From: Actinotignum timonense
GTDB taxonomy: Bacteria > Actinomycetota > Actinomycetes > Actinomycetales > Actinomycetaceae
DNA: 64,000 bases
Reading direction: 5' to 3'
NCBI RefSeq assembly: GCF_030216305.1
Contig: NZ_JASOKT010000007.1
Coordinates: 29,384-93,383 of the forward strand
The position numbers were made by a program, and so were the translations under genes. The notes beneath the pieces were generated by a model. That model worked only from the letters and a program-made list of their open reading frames with translations. It made no database searches and was not told the DNA's origin. This document shows, in pieces, positions 45,201-52,152 of this stretch (positions are counted from its first letter, which is position 1; the number at the start of each line of letters is the position of its first letter).

Positions 45201-46945
45201 TCGTTGGTCTTCCACATTTCCGGTTCGTTAGCCTGCGCCATCCACACGGAGTGAGAGTTGAAACGCAGCGGCTCGAAGGCACCGCCCTCCCCCGTCTTCA
45301 CCATCTTTTCACCGCGCAGGCCATCGGAGGCTACCCCGACGTCCCAGTGGTACACGCCCACCCCGTCGCCGGCTTCATCCACGTAGGAGGCCTGGAACAT
45401 TTCGTCATGGCCGGAGAAAACGGAGGCCACATTGTACTTTTCGAAAAGCGGCTGGAGGTGGCGCATGGGCACACCCGGCTGCTGATCGGGGAACTTGTGA
45501 CCCATCGGGGTGCCGTGCACACCGTTGGAGTAGGCCACGTGGTGGTACTGCACGATAATGATCTGACCCTTGGCGCGGGCATCAGCCAGCTGCTTTTCAA
45601 GCCAGCGGTACTGATCCGAGCCGGGCATAAAGCTGGGCTGATCCACCGAATCGGGAGCCGCATCCGGGCCCCACCAGCCGGCCGCCACCGACTTGGGGAA
45701 GTCCCGCGCGTATTCCTCGTACGGGAAAACGCCCTGGGTGTCGGTTCCGAGCTGAGCTGCGGTAATGCCTTCGTCATTGCCCTCGATCTTGGCTTCTTCC
45801 GGCATTGTCTTCGGAGTCTGATCGGTGCCGTTGGTCGAATCGAGGCTGATGATCGTCACCGGGCCCATATCGGTGCGGTGGTAGGCATCGCGCGCATTCG
45901 CGTTATCCGAACCGTTGGTATCAAATACCTGGTTGTAGGCGGCGCGGGCCCGCGCTACCGCGGTGCGATCCTCCGGGCTGCCGTAGCCGTACACTTCGTG
46001 GTTGCCCAGCGAGGTGATCACCGGAATGGAATCGAGCAGCTGGCCCTTATCACCGGCGAAGTAGCGGAACCATTCATCCCAGTGGCTTTGCGAGGAGGCA
46101 CGTTCGGCAATATCGCCGGGCAGCAGCACCAGATCCGGCTTGGCGGCGGCAATGGCGGCGTTATTGATTTCCTGCACCTTATCCTCGGTGAGCATGTAAT
46201 TGACGGCGTACTTGCCGTTACGGGTGGAGCCACCGAATTTCTTATCCCAGGCCGAGTCCTTCCCCGGGCGTTCTTCGGAGCCCTCGGCCAGGTTGAGGGT
46301 CTGTTCCCATTCGCGGTAGGTCACGCGCCCGATGGGTTCGGTTTCGGTATCGGAGAAGGCGATGATGTGGAGTGGATCGGTGATCCCGGCCTTCCCATCG
46401 GGGAGGGTACGGAGCGTGGCGGAATGCGCGTAGCCATCCACCGTGACCGTGTAGGTGTAGGTGGAGCTGGGCTGGAGCTCTTCCACGCGCTGGCTGTACT
46501 TGTAGGGATGATCGGCGCGAATCCAGGCGCCCTGCGGTACCGACAGCGCCTTCCCGCGGCTGAGGGTGCCTTGCTTGAGTTCGTAATCCTGGTAATCATT
46601 GACCGGGTTCTGCACGCCGGCCACGGTGTAAGTGCGCCCTTCTGCGGGCAGGCCCGGGCCGCTGATGGTGAGAACGGCATTATGGCCCAGTTCCGTAAAC
46701 CAGTTAATCGTCATCTCGTGGGCACCGGGGCGCTGCAGGTAGGGCAGCACCCGGAAGCCGGGCCGCGGATCCATGGGTTGAGTCACACCGTCCACGACGA
46801 CGGGATTCTCATTCGTAGAGGCGAGAGCCGGTGAATCGACTCCCGGGAGTACTGGCTCGGCCGCGGCTGGCACCGTGAATGCCACCCCGACCGGCACTAG
46901 CGTAGCGGCAGCTAGAGCCGCTACTGCTCGACGCACGTGTCGCAT
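42203..46945 (-). CDS. Large secreted protein with two metallophosphoesterase domains, LamG and FG-GAP-like repeats
   Basis: Secreted protein of 1,580 residues. Parts in order: a signal peptide (1-30, ending AAAEP); a fibronectin/purple-acid-phosphatase-like N-domain (about 50-190); phosphoesterase 1 (about 195-560, motifs FSDTETEP, LLPGDIAE, SLGNHEVYG, QYHHVAYSNG, FSGHDEMFQ); phosphoesterase 2 (about 690-1040, motifs IPDTQFYS, HLGDIVDQ, LAGNHDVG, NSHQ, NGHHHG); a LamG-type lectin fold (about 1130-1300); a Pro/Gly/Glu/Thr linker; and five C-terminal repeats of about 45 residues with GDWDGDGxD calcium-like loops and VRRGN. It probably cleaves extracellular phosphate esters and stays near the surface through the repeats. 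No LPxTG-type signal is seen. The start at 46945 follows AAGGA; the open frame runs 24 codons further up. Confidence 0.9.
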   Translation of the reverse strand: MRHVRRAVAALAAATLVPVGVAFTVPAAAEPVLPGVDSPALASTNENPVVVDGVTQPMDPRPGFRVLPYLQRPGAHEMTINWFTELGHNAVLTISGPGLPAEGRTYTVAGVQNPVNDYQDYELKQGTLSRGKALSVPQGAWIRADHPYKYSQRVEELQPSSTYTYTVTVDGYAHSATLRTLPDGKAGITDPLHIIAFSDTETEPIGRVTYREWEQTLNLAEGSEERPGKDSAWDKKFGGSTRNGKYAVNYMLTEDKVQEINNAAIAAAKPDLVLLPGDIAERASSQSHWDEWFRYFAGDKGQLLDSIPVITSLGNHEVYGYGSPEDRTAVARARAAYNQVFDTNGSDNANARDAYHRTDMGPVTIISLDSTNGTDQTPKTMPEEAKIEGNDEGITAAQLGTDTQGVFPYEEYARDFPKSVAAGWWGPDAAPDSVDQPSFMPGSDQYRWLEKQLADARAKGQIIIVQYHHVAYSNGVHGTPMGHKFPDQQPGVPMRHLQPLFEKYNVASVFSGHDEMFQASYVDEAGDGVGVYHWDVGVASDGLRGEKMVKTGEGGAFEPLRFNSHSVWMAQANEPEMWKTNEAGVKKLISGGKHYGHLDIKINPYAGPALDSGVKPAAEMVMTPISLFPILDNNYEVEKVERRELLSGQFTVYLDAEGNPLAGTPQDGTGEDGTGEAEEKTPLSNFALGVIPDTQFYSRYATEETGNQFGAMYGSEPFSAQTSWIAQNAEKYGIKMSMHLGDIVDQYNHPQQWEIADKAMKILEDAGHPYSILAGNHDVGADASDTDPVGYGTYKEWFGAERAAKNSTFVERDPSGAHEYHILKVNGQDFLVMNLSWQAQDDALQWASDVLDAHPTTPTIVNSHQLINVEGDGVTPLATEFGEKVWNKLIRNHDQVFLTFNGHHHGATTWTRTNDAGHPVYQVLMDYQMAYMGGNGYMGMVEFDLPGNKIYQTSFSPWVMTKAKDTLVPDDQAILNGAGQTFELDFNFAERFPNLVIADTKASLTTPQLREWLASYDAPTQVTPTAPSGAEDYPKVESTVAHWKMPVDKVEGTPVAVGEAIVDAVGGDNFTRAPLDQPGSKGTEEGDVVWTRDHHPLSANAGAVCFANGGRDNARWNNFVTAADAAVNNETFENGFTFETFIKISPKFDNKNNAWMAWLSRDGQRQNIAGYNNTEGEEPPFAWAMSNLAEIQFSFVDSQKPTPAESSAWSGEIVSRDQWLHLAVVNDPETKMTTMYVDGVPVLRNSPGTVGVGTQGLPWVLGAGSYAGVRESGFQGCIGEVRLVGEPLDSSKWLTARAGETPGGEQPGGEEPGTEPSMEPTEPGTEPTEPGTDPSTPGTEPGDKPSEEPSKPAAPRGNLLFSSTALAGGNADRVTSYGRAGETIFVGDWDGDGVDTPGVRRGNTFLLTNAATGNAQLQFSFGRADDEIVIGDWNGDGKDTIGVRRGNTVYVRDDLAGGNHTAMVSFGRHGDQMVAGDWDGNGRDELAVRRGNTVFAQASFAETQAKSTSSYGRPGDVFLAGDWNGDGVDGIGVVRGNIWHLRENVGEGAAVASFGFGRAGDVFLAGDWTGAGADRPAVNR
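42210..42830. repeat. Tandem coding repeats (FG-GAP-like units)
   Basis: Five units of about 130-140 bases encode the C-terminal repeats of the phosphoesterase. The parts for the GDWNGDG loop and VRRGNT segment are the most alike between copies. Confidence 0.75.
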
Positions 46946-47121
46946 GAATATCCTTCGCTTTGAGCTAGTCGGGGCGCGGATTGGCCCGACTCGGAAACAC
47001 GCGTTTCCATTGCTCAAACTATTGAATTCGCCTTAATGAGCCGTAAACGGGCTCTTAATTTAAGGAGCTTCACGTGAATATCACATTGTACGACGACGGC
47101 GCAGCTGCGCTGCGCGCATAC
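46946..47121 (-). promoter_or_regulatory. AT-rich promoter/operator region of the phosphoesterase gene
   Basis: Upstream of the gene the strand read holds a TTAAATTAA palindrome and two ATTAAG copies flanking a small GAGCC/GGCTC stem (about 47025-47065). The stretch is much more AT-rich than its surroundings. It is a likely promoter with an operator; a Pho-type box is possible given the gene but was not demonstrated. Confidence 0.4.
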
Positions 47122-47160
47122 GCGTGTGGGGTGGGAGGCTGAGCCTCCCACCCCACACGC
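47122..47160 (-). terminator. Very strong hairpin terminator after tig
   Basis: Nineteen-base perfect inverted repeat (47122-47140 and 47142-47160) separated by one base, 37 bases past the tig stop codon. It isolates tig from the phosphoesterase gene. Confidence 0.8.
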
Positions 47161-47196
47161 CCGCCAGGTTAGCGGGTGGTTAGTGTACTTCCCGAA

Positions 47197-48825
47197 TTAG
47201 CCGAGGAGCTCCTCGAGCTTCTTCACGAGGGTCTTGCGGGCCTTGCCGGCCTTCTCAGCTTCGAGCACGCGGGCCACTTCAGCGGCATCCGCGCCCTGGG
47301 CGTATTCCACGACCTCGTCCACCTTCTTGGCGGCCGGATCAAAAGCATCCGCATCCGCGGCCGGCGCATCCGCGCCGGAGTCCGCTGCGGGGGCTTCCTC
47401 CGCGGCAGCGGCAGCTTCGGCTGCCGGGGCCGCGGCGGCGTCGTCGCCCTGCACCGGAGCGGAGTCTGCCGCGCCGTCCTCATCAACCGGGCCATCCCAC
47501 ACCGGGCGGGACGGGGCGGCGGAGAAGTCCGGGGTCAGTTCGCCTTCCGGCTTTTCGCCCACGACCTTGATAACATCCACCTCGTTGCCGTTGGTGTCCA
47601 CAACCTTGGCCAGGCGCAGCGCGGAGATGAGCGCCTTGCCGCGGCGCAGCTCGCCACTGAAGGCACCGAGCTGGCCGGTCTGCGCGGCCGCGGAGATGAA
47701 CTGGTTGGGATCCATGCCGTAGGACTGGGCCTGCTGGACCAGGAAGTTGAAGAGTTCATCCTGAGTGGTCTCCACACCGAACTTCTTGACCAGTTCGTCC
47801 AGGATGATCTGGTCGCGCAGCGAATCGCGGATTTCCCCACGGATTTCCTTGGCGTGGTCATCGTCGGTGGCGCGGTTTTCGGATTCGAGGTGACGTTCCA
47901 CTTCGGCGTCGATCACGCGCTTGGGCAGCTGCACCGTGACATCCTCACGGAGCTTATCGAGGAGGAGGTTGCGAGCGGCCATGACCTGAACCTGGGCGGC
48001 ATCCGTGGCGGCCTTCTCCGCCAGGTCCGCGCGCAGTTCCTCAATGGTGTCAAATTCGGAGGCGAGCTGGGCGAAATCATCATCCGCTTCCGGAAGCTCG
48101 GATTCCTGCACCTTCTCCACCACGACGGTCACATCGGCCTGCTCCCCGGCGTGCTCCCCGCCCACGAGGGTGGAGGTGAAGCTGAGCTCATCACCAGCGG
48201 AGGCACCATTGACGGCCTCATCGAGGCCATCGAGCATATTGTCATCACCGATGCGGTAGGACACGCCCTCCACCGAATCAACTTCTTCGCCGTCAATGCT
48301 GGCGGAGAGGTTAATGGTGACGTAATCGCGGCTGGCGGCGGCGCGCTCCACCGTCTTGAGGGTGGCGAAGCGTTCGCGCAGCTGCTCAAGGCGCTCATCC
48401 ACGGCATCCGCATCCGCATTGGTCGCTTCCACTTCGAAGCTGTACTGCGCCGGATCCGGAATCACAATCGCCGGGCGCACATCCACCGTGACGGTGAAGG
48501 CGAGCGGCTCGGTAGAGTTCTTCTCCATCGCCACGCCGGTCACGTCCACCGCGGGGCGGCCCATGGGCACGAGGTCGTGTTCTTCCAGAACGTCCTGGTA
48601 GTAGCCGTCCAGGGAGTCATTAATCGCCTGCTCCACAATAGCGGCGCGGCCAATCTGCGCTTCCAGAACGCGCGCGGGCACGTGCCCCCGGCGGAAGCCA
48701 GGGATCTGCACCTGGTTGCCGATGGTCTTCGCGGCCTTGTCAATTTCCGGCTTGAATTCCTCGAAAGGAACCTCAACGGTCAGCTTCACCTGGGTGGGAT
48801 CGAGCTGTTCGTAGGAGCTTTCCAA
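47197..48825 (-). CDS. tig: Trigger factor chaperone with extended acidic C-terminus
   Basis: Ribosome-bound chaperone and peptidyl-prolyl isomerase. The N-terminal ribosome-binding signature GFRRGHVP is near residue 44. The FKBP-like isomerase domain (about 155-240) includes DYVTINLSASIDGEEV. The chaperone arms follow to about residue 440. The 542-residue length exceeds the usual 430-470. The last 100 residues are an Ala/Asp/Glu/Pro-rich tail ending in a compact helical motif (VDEVVEYAQGADAAEVARVL...KTLVKKLEELLG). The start is a TTG at 48825 with GGAG six bases upstream, matching the family N-terminus. It is the first member of the proteostasis block. Confidence 0.96.
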   Translation of the reverse strand: MESSYEQLDPTQVKLTVEVPFEEFKPEIDKAAKTIGNQVQIPGFRRGHVPARVLEAQIGRAAIVEQAINDSLDGYYQDVLEEHDLVPMGRPAVDVTGVAMEKNSTEPLAFTVTVDVRPAIVIPDPAQYSFEVEATNADADAVDERLEQLRERFATLKTVERAAASRDYVTINLSASIDGEEVDSVEGVSYRIGDDNMLDGLDEAVNGASAGDELSFTSTLVGGEHAGEQADVTVVVEKVQESELPEADDDFAQLASEFDTIEELRADLAEKAATDAAQVQVMAARNLLLDKLREDVTVQLPKRVIDAEVERHLESENRATDDDHAKEIRGEIRDSLRDQIILDELVKKFGVETTQDELFNFLVQQAQSYGMDPNQFISAAAQTGQLGAFSGELRRGKALISALRLAKVVDTNGNEVDVIKVVGEKPEGELTPDFSAAPSRPVWDGPVDEDGAADSAPVQGDDAAAAPAAEAAAAAEEAPAADSGADAPAADADAFDPAAKKVDEVVEYAQGADAAEVARVLEAEKAGKARKTLVKKLEELLG

Positions 48826-49048
48826 CTTTTTCTCCAGTCTAAAAATGGGGGTGATAACCCTTGCCGATAGGACGAATCCGTCCCCTTACTGCGCCGCGCC
48901 GGGCGCGGGCATACCCGCTAATTCTACGGCACGCACCCCGGGTGATGGGAGTTCTAGCGCAAAACTACCTGCCATATGTGAACGCACTCTCACCCGCGCG
49001 CTACCCAGGCCTCCGCCGCTAAGAGCGTCCAGAAACATGCCGACGACG

Positions 49049-49087
49049 CAGCTGCCCGGCACCTCGAAGCGAGGCGCCGGGCAGCTG
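49049..49087 (-). terminator. Long hairpin downstream of metQ
   Basis: A perfect 12-base outer stem (CAGCTGCCCGGC, complement at 49076-49087) and an inner CCTCG/CGAGG stem. It is the second of two hairpins beyond metQ and could also serve as a stop for transcripts from the other side. Confidence 0.6.
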
Positions 49088-49130
49088 AGAGCTCACTTGC
49101 CTACCGGTGCGGCAGGCACGGCGGGGTATT

Positions 49131-49155
49131 CCCGCGCGGCGTGATCACGCGCGGG
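49131..49155 (-). terminator. Hairpin directly after metQ
   Basis: CCCGCGCG and CGCGCGGG (eight bases each, nine-base loop) start ten bases beyond the metQ stop. The loop contains part of a 12-base palindrome. Confidence 0.55.
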
Positions 49156-49165
49156 GCGATCGTGC

Positions 49166-50008
49166 TTAGAAGGCGGGAATAACTTCGCCATTGGGCCAGG
49201 TATCGCGAATGTACTTGGCAACTTCCGGGCTGTGCAGCGCGGCATCCAGCTTCTTCACGCCCTCAAGCTTCTCGCCGGTCGCCTTGGAGTTCCAGGCGAG
49301 GATATTGCCGTAGGGGTTATCGGTCGGATCTTCGGTGTAGATAGCATCCTTGGAGGGAACCAGGCCGTTTTGCAGGGCGAAGTTACCGTTGATAATCGCA
49401 ATATCCACGTCCGGGAGGATCTTCGGGACCGAGGGGGCATCAGCTTCGCGGAAGGTGAGGTTCTTCGGGTTGTCCACCACATCGTAGATGGTGGGGGAAG
49501 CAACCTGCGGGTTGAGCTTGATGAGGTTGTTCTTCTGGAGCAGGTCGAGGGCGCGAGCCTGGTTGGACGGATCGTTGGTCACGCCCACCACGGCATTGTC
49601 CTTGAGCTCGCTGAGCTGCTTAATCTTCTTGGAGTAGATGCCGTAGGGCTCGATGTGAATGCCCGCGCCGTGGTCCAGGGTGTAGTTCTTTTCCTTGATT
49701 TCGTTCTCAAGGTAAGGAAGGTGCTGGAAGTAATTCGCGTCGATTTCCCCGGCGTTGAGCGCCACATTGGGCTGCACGTAATCGTTGTACTCGCGGATGT
49801 CCAGGGTGAAACCGGCATCCTTGGCGAGGTTGTCATTGACGAATTCCAGGATCTGCTTATGCGGGGCCGGCGAAGCGCCGACAACGAGGCGCACCGCGCC
49901 GTCGTCGTTCTTCGCGGGAGCGGAGGAGGACGAATCCGAGCTACCGCAGCCGCTCAACGCGAGCGCGCTCACCGCAGCTACCAGGGCAATTTTCGAAAGC
50001 TTCTTCAT
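49166..50008 (-). CDS. metQ: Methionine ABC transporter substrate-binding lipoprotein
   Basis: NlpA/MetQ family lipoprotein of 280 residues. The signal peptide ends in the lipobox ALSGC, with Cys near residue 21. The family landmarks are KDAGFTLDIREYNDYVQPN, GEIDANYFQHLPYLE and GIYSKKIKQLSEL. It binds methionine (D- or L-) outside the cell and hands it to MetI/MetN. The gene follows metI after a 119-base gap; three genes in order metN-metI-metQ form a complete importer. Confidence 0.95.
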   Translation of the reverse strand: MKKLSKIALVAAVSALALSGCGSSDSSSSAPAKNDDGAVRLVVGASPAPHKQILEFVNDNLAKDAGFTLDIREYNDYVQPNVALNAGEIDANYFQHLPYLENEIKEKNYTLDHGAGIHIEPYGIYSKKIKQLSELKDNAVVGVTNDPSNQARALDLLQKNNLIKLNPQVASPTIYDVVDNPKNLTFREADAPSVPKILPDVDIAIINGNFALQNGLVPSKDAIYTEDPTDNPYGNILAWNSKATGEKLEGVKKLDAALHSPEVAKYIRDTWPNGEVIPAF

Positions 50009-50127
50009 GGTTGTATATTCCTCTATTTTTCACAATGTTGGTGGTGATGACGGATCGCTGTACACCGTTATGCTGACAGCGCTGGTCCGGGTGCTTCCCG
50101 GTGGTGCGTGACCCGGCCGGCGGTTCC

Positions 50128-50901
50128 TTAGCGGTGATCCACCAGCCGGCTGAGCATGTCACCCAGCGCCTGGATGACCATGACGAGGAGCACCAGTACG
50201 ATCACCACGATCGTGAGCACATCCGGGCGGTTATTGTAGTACCCGGCGTTTTGGGCCATGGCGCCCAGGCCGCCGCCGCCCACGGCGCCCGCCATCGCCG
50301 AGTAGCCGACGAGGGTGACCGCGAGGATCGTAACGGATTGGACGAGGGCCGGCAGCGCTTCGCGCATGAGCACCCCGAACATAATGCGGGTGCGGGAGGC
50401 TCCCATCATGAGGACGGCTTCCACTTTGCCGCGCTCAACGCCCATGAGATTGGATTCCACCAGGCGCGCGAAGTAGAAAGCCGCGGAGATCGTGAGCGGA
50501 ACGGTGAAGCCTTGCCAGGCGCTACCCGTTCCGGCGATGGCACGCGAAAAGCCGATAAGAATAAAGACGAAGATAATGAAGGGGATGGCGCGGCCCACAT
50601 TGACAATAAAACCGAGGGTCTTATTGAGGAGGGGCGAGGGAAGCAGTCCCCCGCGGCCGGTTGCCACCAGGATCATCCCGAGGATAAGGCCAAGCGCCGA
50701 GGCAATCACGGTGGAGATCCCCACCATGGCCAACGTTTCGAAGGTGGCGCGGGCCAGGCCGTCCTTGATTTCCGGGGCGTCGAACCAGGTGCCGCGCTCG
50801 AGCGGGAGGGCGGCCGCGGCGGATCTAACCGGTGCGGAGAGGGTCGGGCTGAAGAGTCCCGCGGCGGATACCGCCGGCGAGAATGCGCTAAGAATGGTCA
50901 T
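50128..50901 (-). CDS. metI: Methionine ABC transporter permease
   Basis: Inner-membrane permease of 257 residues with about five transmembrane segments. The motifs TFETLAMVGISTVIAS, GRAIPFIIFVFILIG and the EAA-type region GASRTRIMFGVLMREALP are standard for MetI. The first 35 residues are longer than in other MetI proteins. The start overlaps metN by four bases (ATGA). Confidence 0.95.
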   Translation of the reverse strand: MTILSAFSPAVSAAGLFSPTLSAPVRSAAAALPLERGTWFDAPEIKDGLARATFETLAMVGISTVIASALGLILGMILVATGRGGLLPSPLLNKTLGFIVNVGRAIPFIIFVFILIGFSRAIAGTGSAWQGFTVPLTISAAFYFARLVESNLMGVERGKVEAVLMMGASRTRIMFGVLMREALPALVQSVTILAVTLVGYSAMAGAVGGGGLGAMAQNAGYYNNRPDVLTIVVIVLVLLVMVIQALGDMLSRLVDHR

Positions 50902-51884
50902 GCTGCCCGCACCTCCGCGGTGATTCCGGCCTCGTTCATCGCGGTGAGAACGGTATCCACCTGCGCGTCATCGACCACGAGGGCCAGGCGCGCGATCTGG
51001 ATCGCACCGATAGATTCAAAAACGCCCGCGCCAATATCGCAGCCGAGCCGCGCGGCCAGGCTGAGCGCCTGGGAGCCTGCAGTTTCGCCGGGGCGAGCGG
51101 TAAAGGCAATATCAATAACGGAGCCGGAAACATTGGTTGTTTCAATATCCGGGGCGGGCACCAGGCGGCGCGCCAGGGGCGAACTCACGTCCGCGAGCAC
51201 GCTTTCGATAGTGCCGCCGGCGGTAATCCGGCCCGATTCGAGGAGGGTGACCGAATCGCAAATCCGGCGCACCACGTCCATTTCGTGGGTAATAATAACG
51301 ACGGTCACCCCGTAGGCATCGCGCACTTCGCGCAGCAGTTCGAGGATTTGCAAGGTGGTATCCGCGTCCAGCGCGGAGGTGGGCTCATCGCAGAGCAGCA
51401 CCGAAGGTGTGGTGGCCAGGGCGCGCGCAATGGCTACGCGCTGGCGCTGCCCGCCCGAAAGCTGGGATGGATACGAATCGCCCCGATCAGCAAGGCCGAC
51501 GACGCCCAGCAGCTCGCGCACCCGTTCGGCGATCTTCGCGGATTTTTCCCCGGCGATCTGGAGGGGGTAGGCGATATTTTCCGCGGCGGTACGTGCCTCC
51601 AGCAGGTTGCCGCCCTGGAAGACCATCCCGATGGTGCGCCGGGCCGCCCGTAATTTCGAGGCCGGCAGCGCGTTGAGATCTTCGCCGTTAATACGAATGG
51701 AGCCGCTGGTGGGTTTTTCCAGTGCGGTGAGGCAGCGGATAAGGGTGGATTTACCAGCCCCTGATTCGCCGACGATGCCGTGGATTTCCCCGGTGGGGAT
51801 GGTCAGCGAGATGCCGCGCAGCGCCGCCACGGATTCTGCTCCGCGGCGCGGGTAGATTTTCTCCACCTCGGCTAGTTCGATCAT
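50898..51884 (-). CDS. metN: Methionine ABC transporter ATP-binding protein
   Basis: ATPase of 328 residues. It has Walker [10 protein letters not shown] near residue 38, Q-loop [13 protein letters not shown], signature LSGGQRQR near 142 and Walker [13 protein letters not shown]. The C-terminal 90 residues form the NIL domain, which in MetN binds methionine and inhibits transport. First gene of the operon. Confidence 0.95.
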   Translation of the reverse strand: MIELAEVEKIYPRRGAESVAALRGISLTIPTGEIHGIVGESGAGKSTLIRCLTALEKPTSGSIRINGEDLNALPASKLRAARRTIGMVFQGGNLLEARTAAENIAYPLQIAGEKSAKIAERVRELLGVVGLADRGDSYPSQLSGGQRQRVAIARALATTPSVLLCDEPTSALDADTTLQILELLREVRDAYGVTVVIITHEMDVVRRICDSVTLLESGRITAGGTIESVLADVSSPLARRLVPAPDIETTNVSGSVIDIAFTARPGETAGSQALSLAARLGCDIGAGVFESIGAIQIARLALVVDDAQVDTVLTAMNEAGITAEVRAA

Positions 51885-51941
51885 CTCGTATCCCCTGACG
51901 TTTCCCTTAGTGCACAGCGGGGATGCCGCGCACAGTCAATC

Positions 51942-51970
51942 ATCGTAGGTGTTTTTGCCGGGGACAACAA
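51942..51970 (-). promoter_or_regulatory. Candidate promoter of metNIQ
   Basis: On the minus strand TTGTTG (51970-51965) and TACGAT (51947-51942) are spaced by 17 bases, about 60 bases upstream of metN. No SAM-type riboswitch pattern is recognised between here and the start. Confidence 0.45.
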
Positions 51971-52152
51971 CGCGGTAGCTCACTCATGAGATACGCCACG
52001 GCGCGTTTTGAGGCCGCAAACAGGGCTATCCCCTCGGTTTTCCCCGGTATTTCTGCGTTTTCCCCGCCGGCACTGCCGGTCGAGCTTTTGCGCAAATATT
52101 CTACCAAGGTCCCCGAGGGGATAGCTGGCAGGCGTGTGACCTGCTATTTCAC

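Larger units (their letters stand above)
48826..49165. other. Spacer between tig and metQ
   Basis: This 340-base gap holds the tig leader (AT-poor, no clear promoter found), a GACGACGCAGCT copy (49042-49053) and two hairpins for the end of the methionine operon. No ORF of note. Confidence 0.65.

Noticed and set aside
42692..46834. A 1,380-codon open frame on the plus strand opposite the phosphoesterase gene
   Set aside because: It is an antisense shadow of a highly coding GC-rich gene; it lacks domain structure, a ribosome site and protein-like composition.
47176..48870. A 564-codon frame opposite tig
   Set aside because: Same reason: the antisense of a conserved gene in GC-rich DNA.
51885..52152. 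SAM riboswitch before metN
   Set aside because: The leader does not show the conserved core or pairing of known SAM riboswitch classes; only a promoter-like pair is visible.
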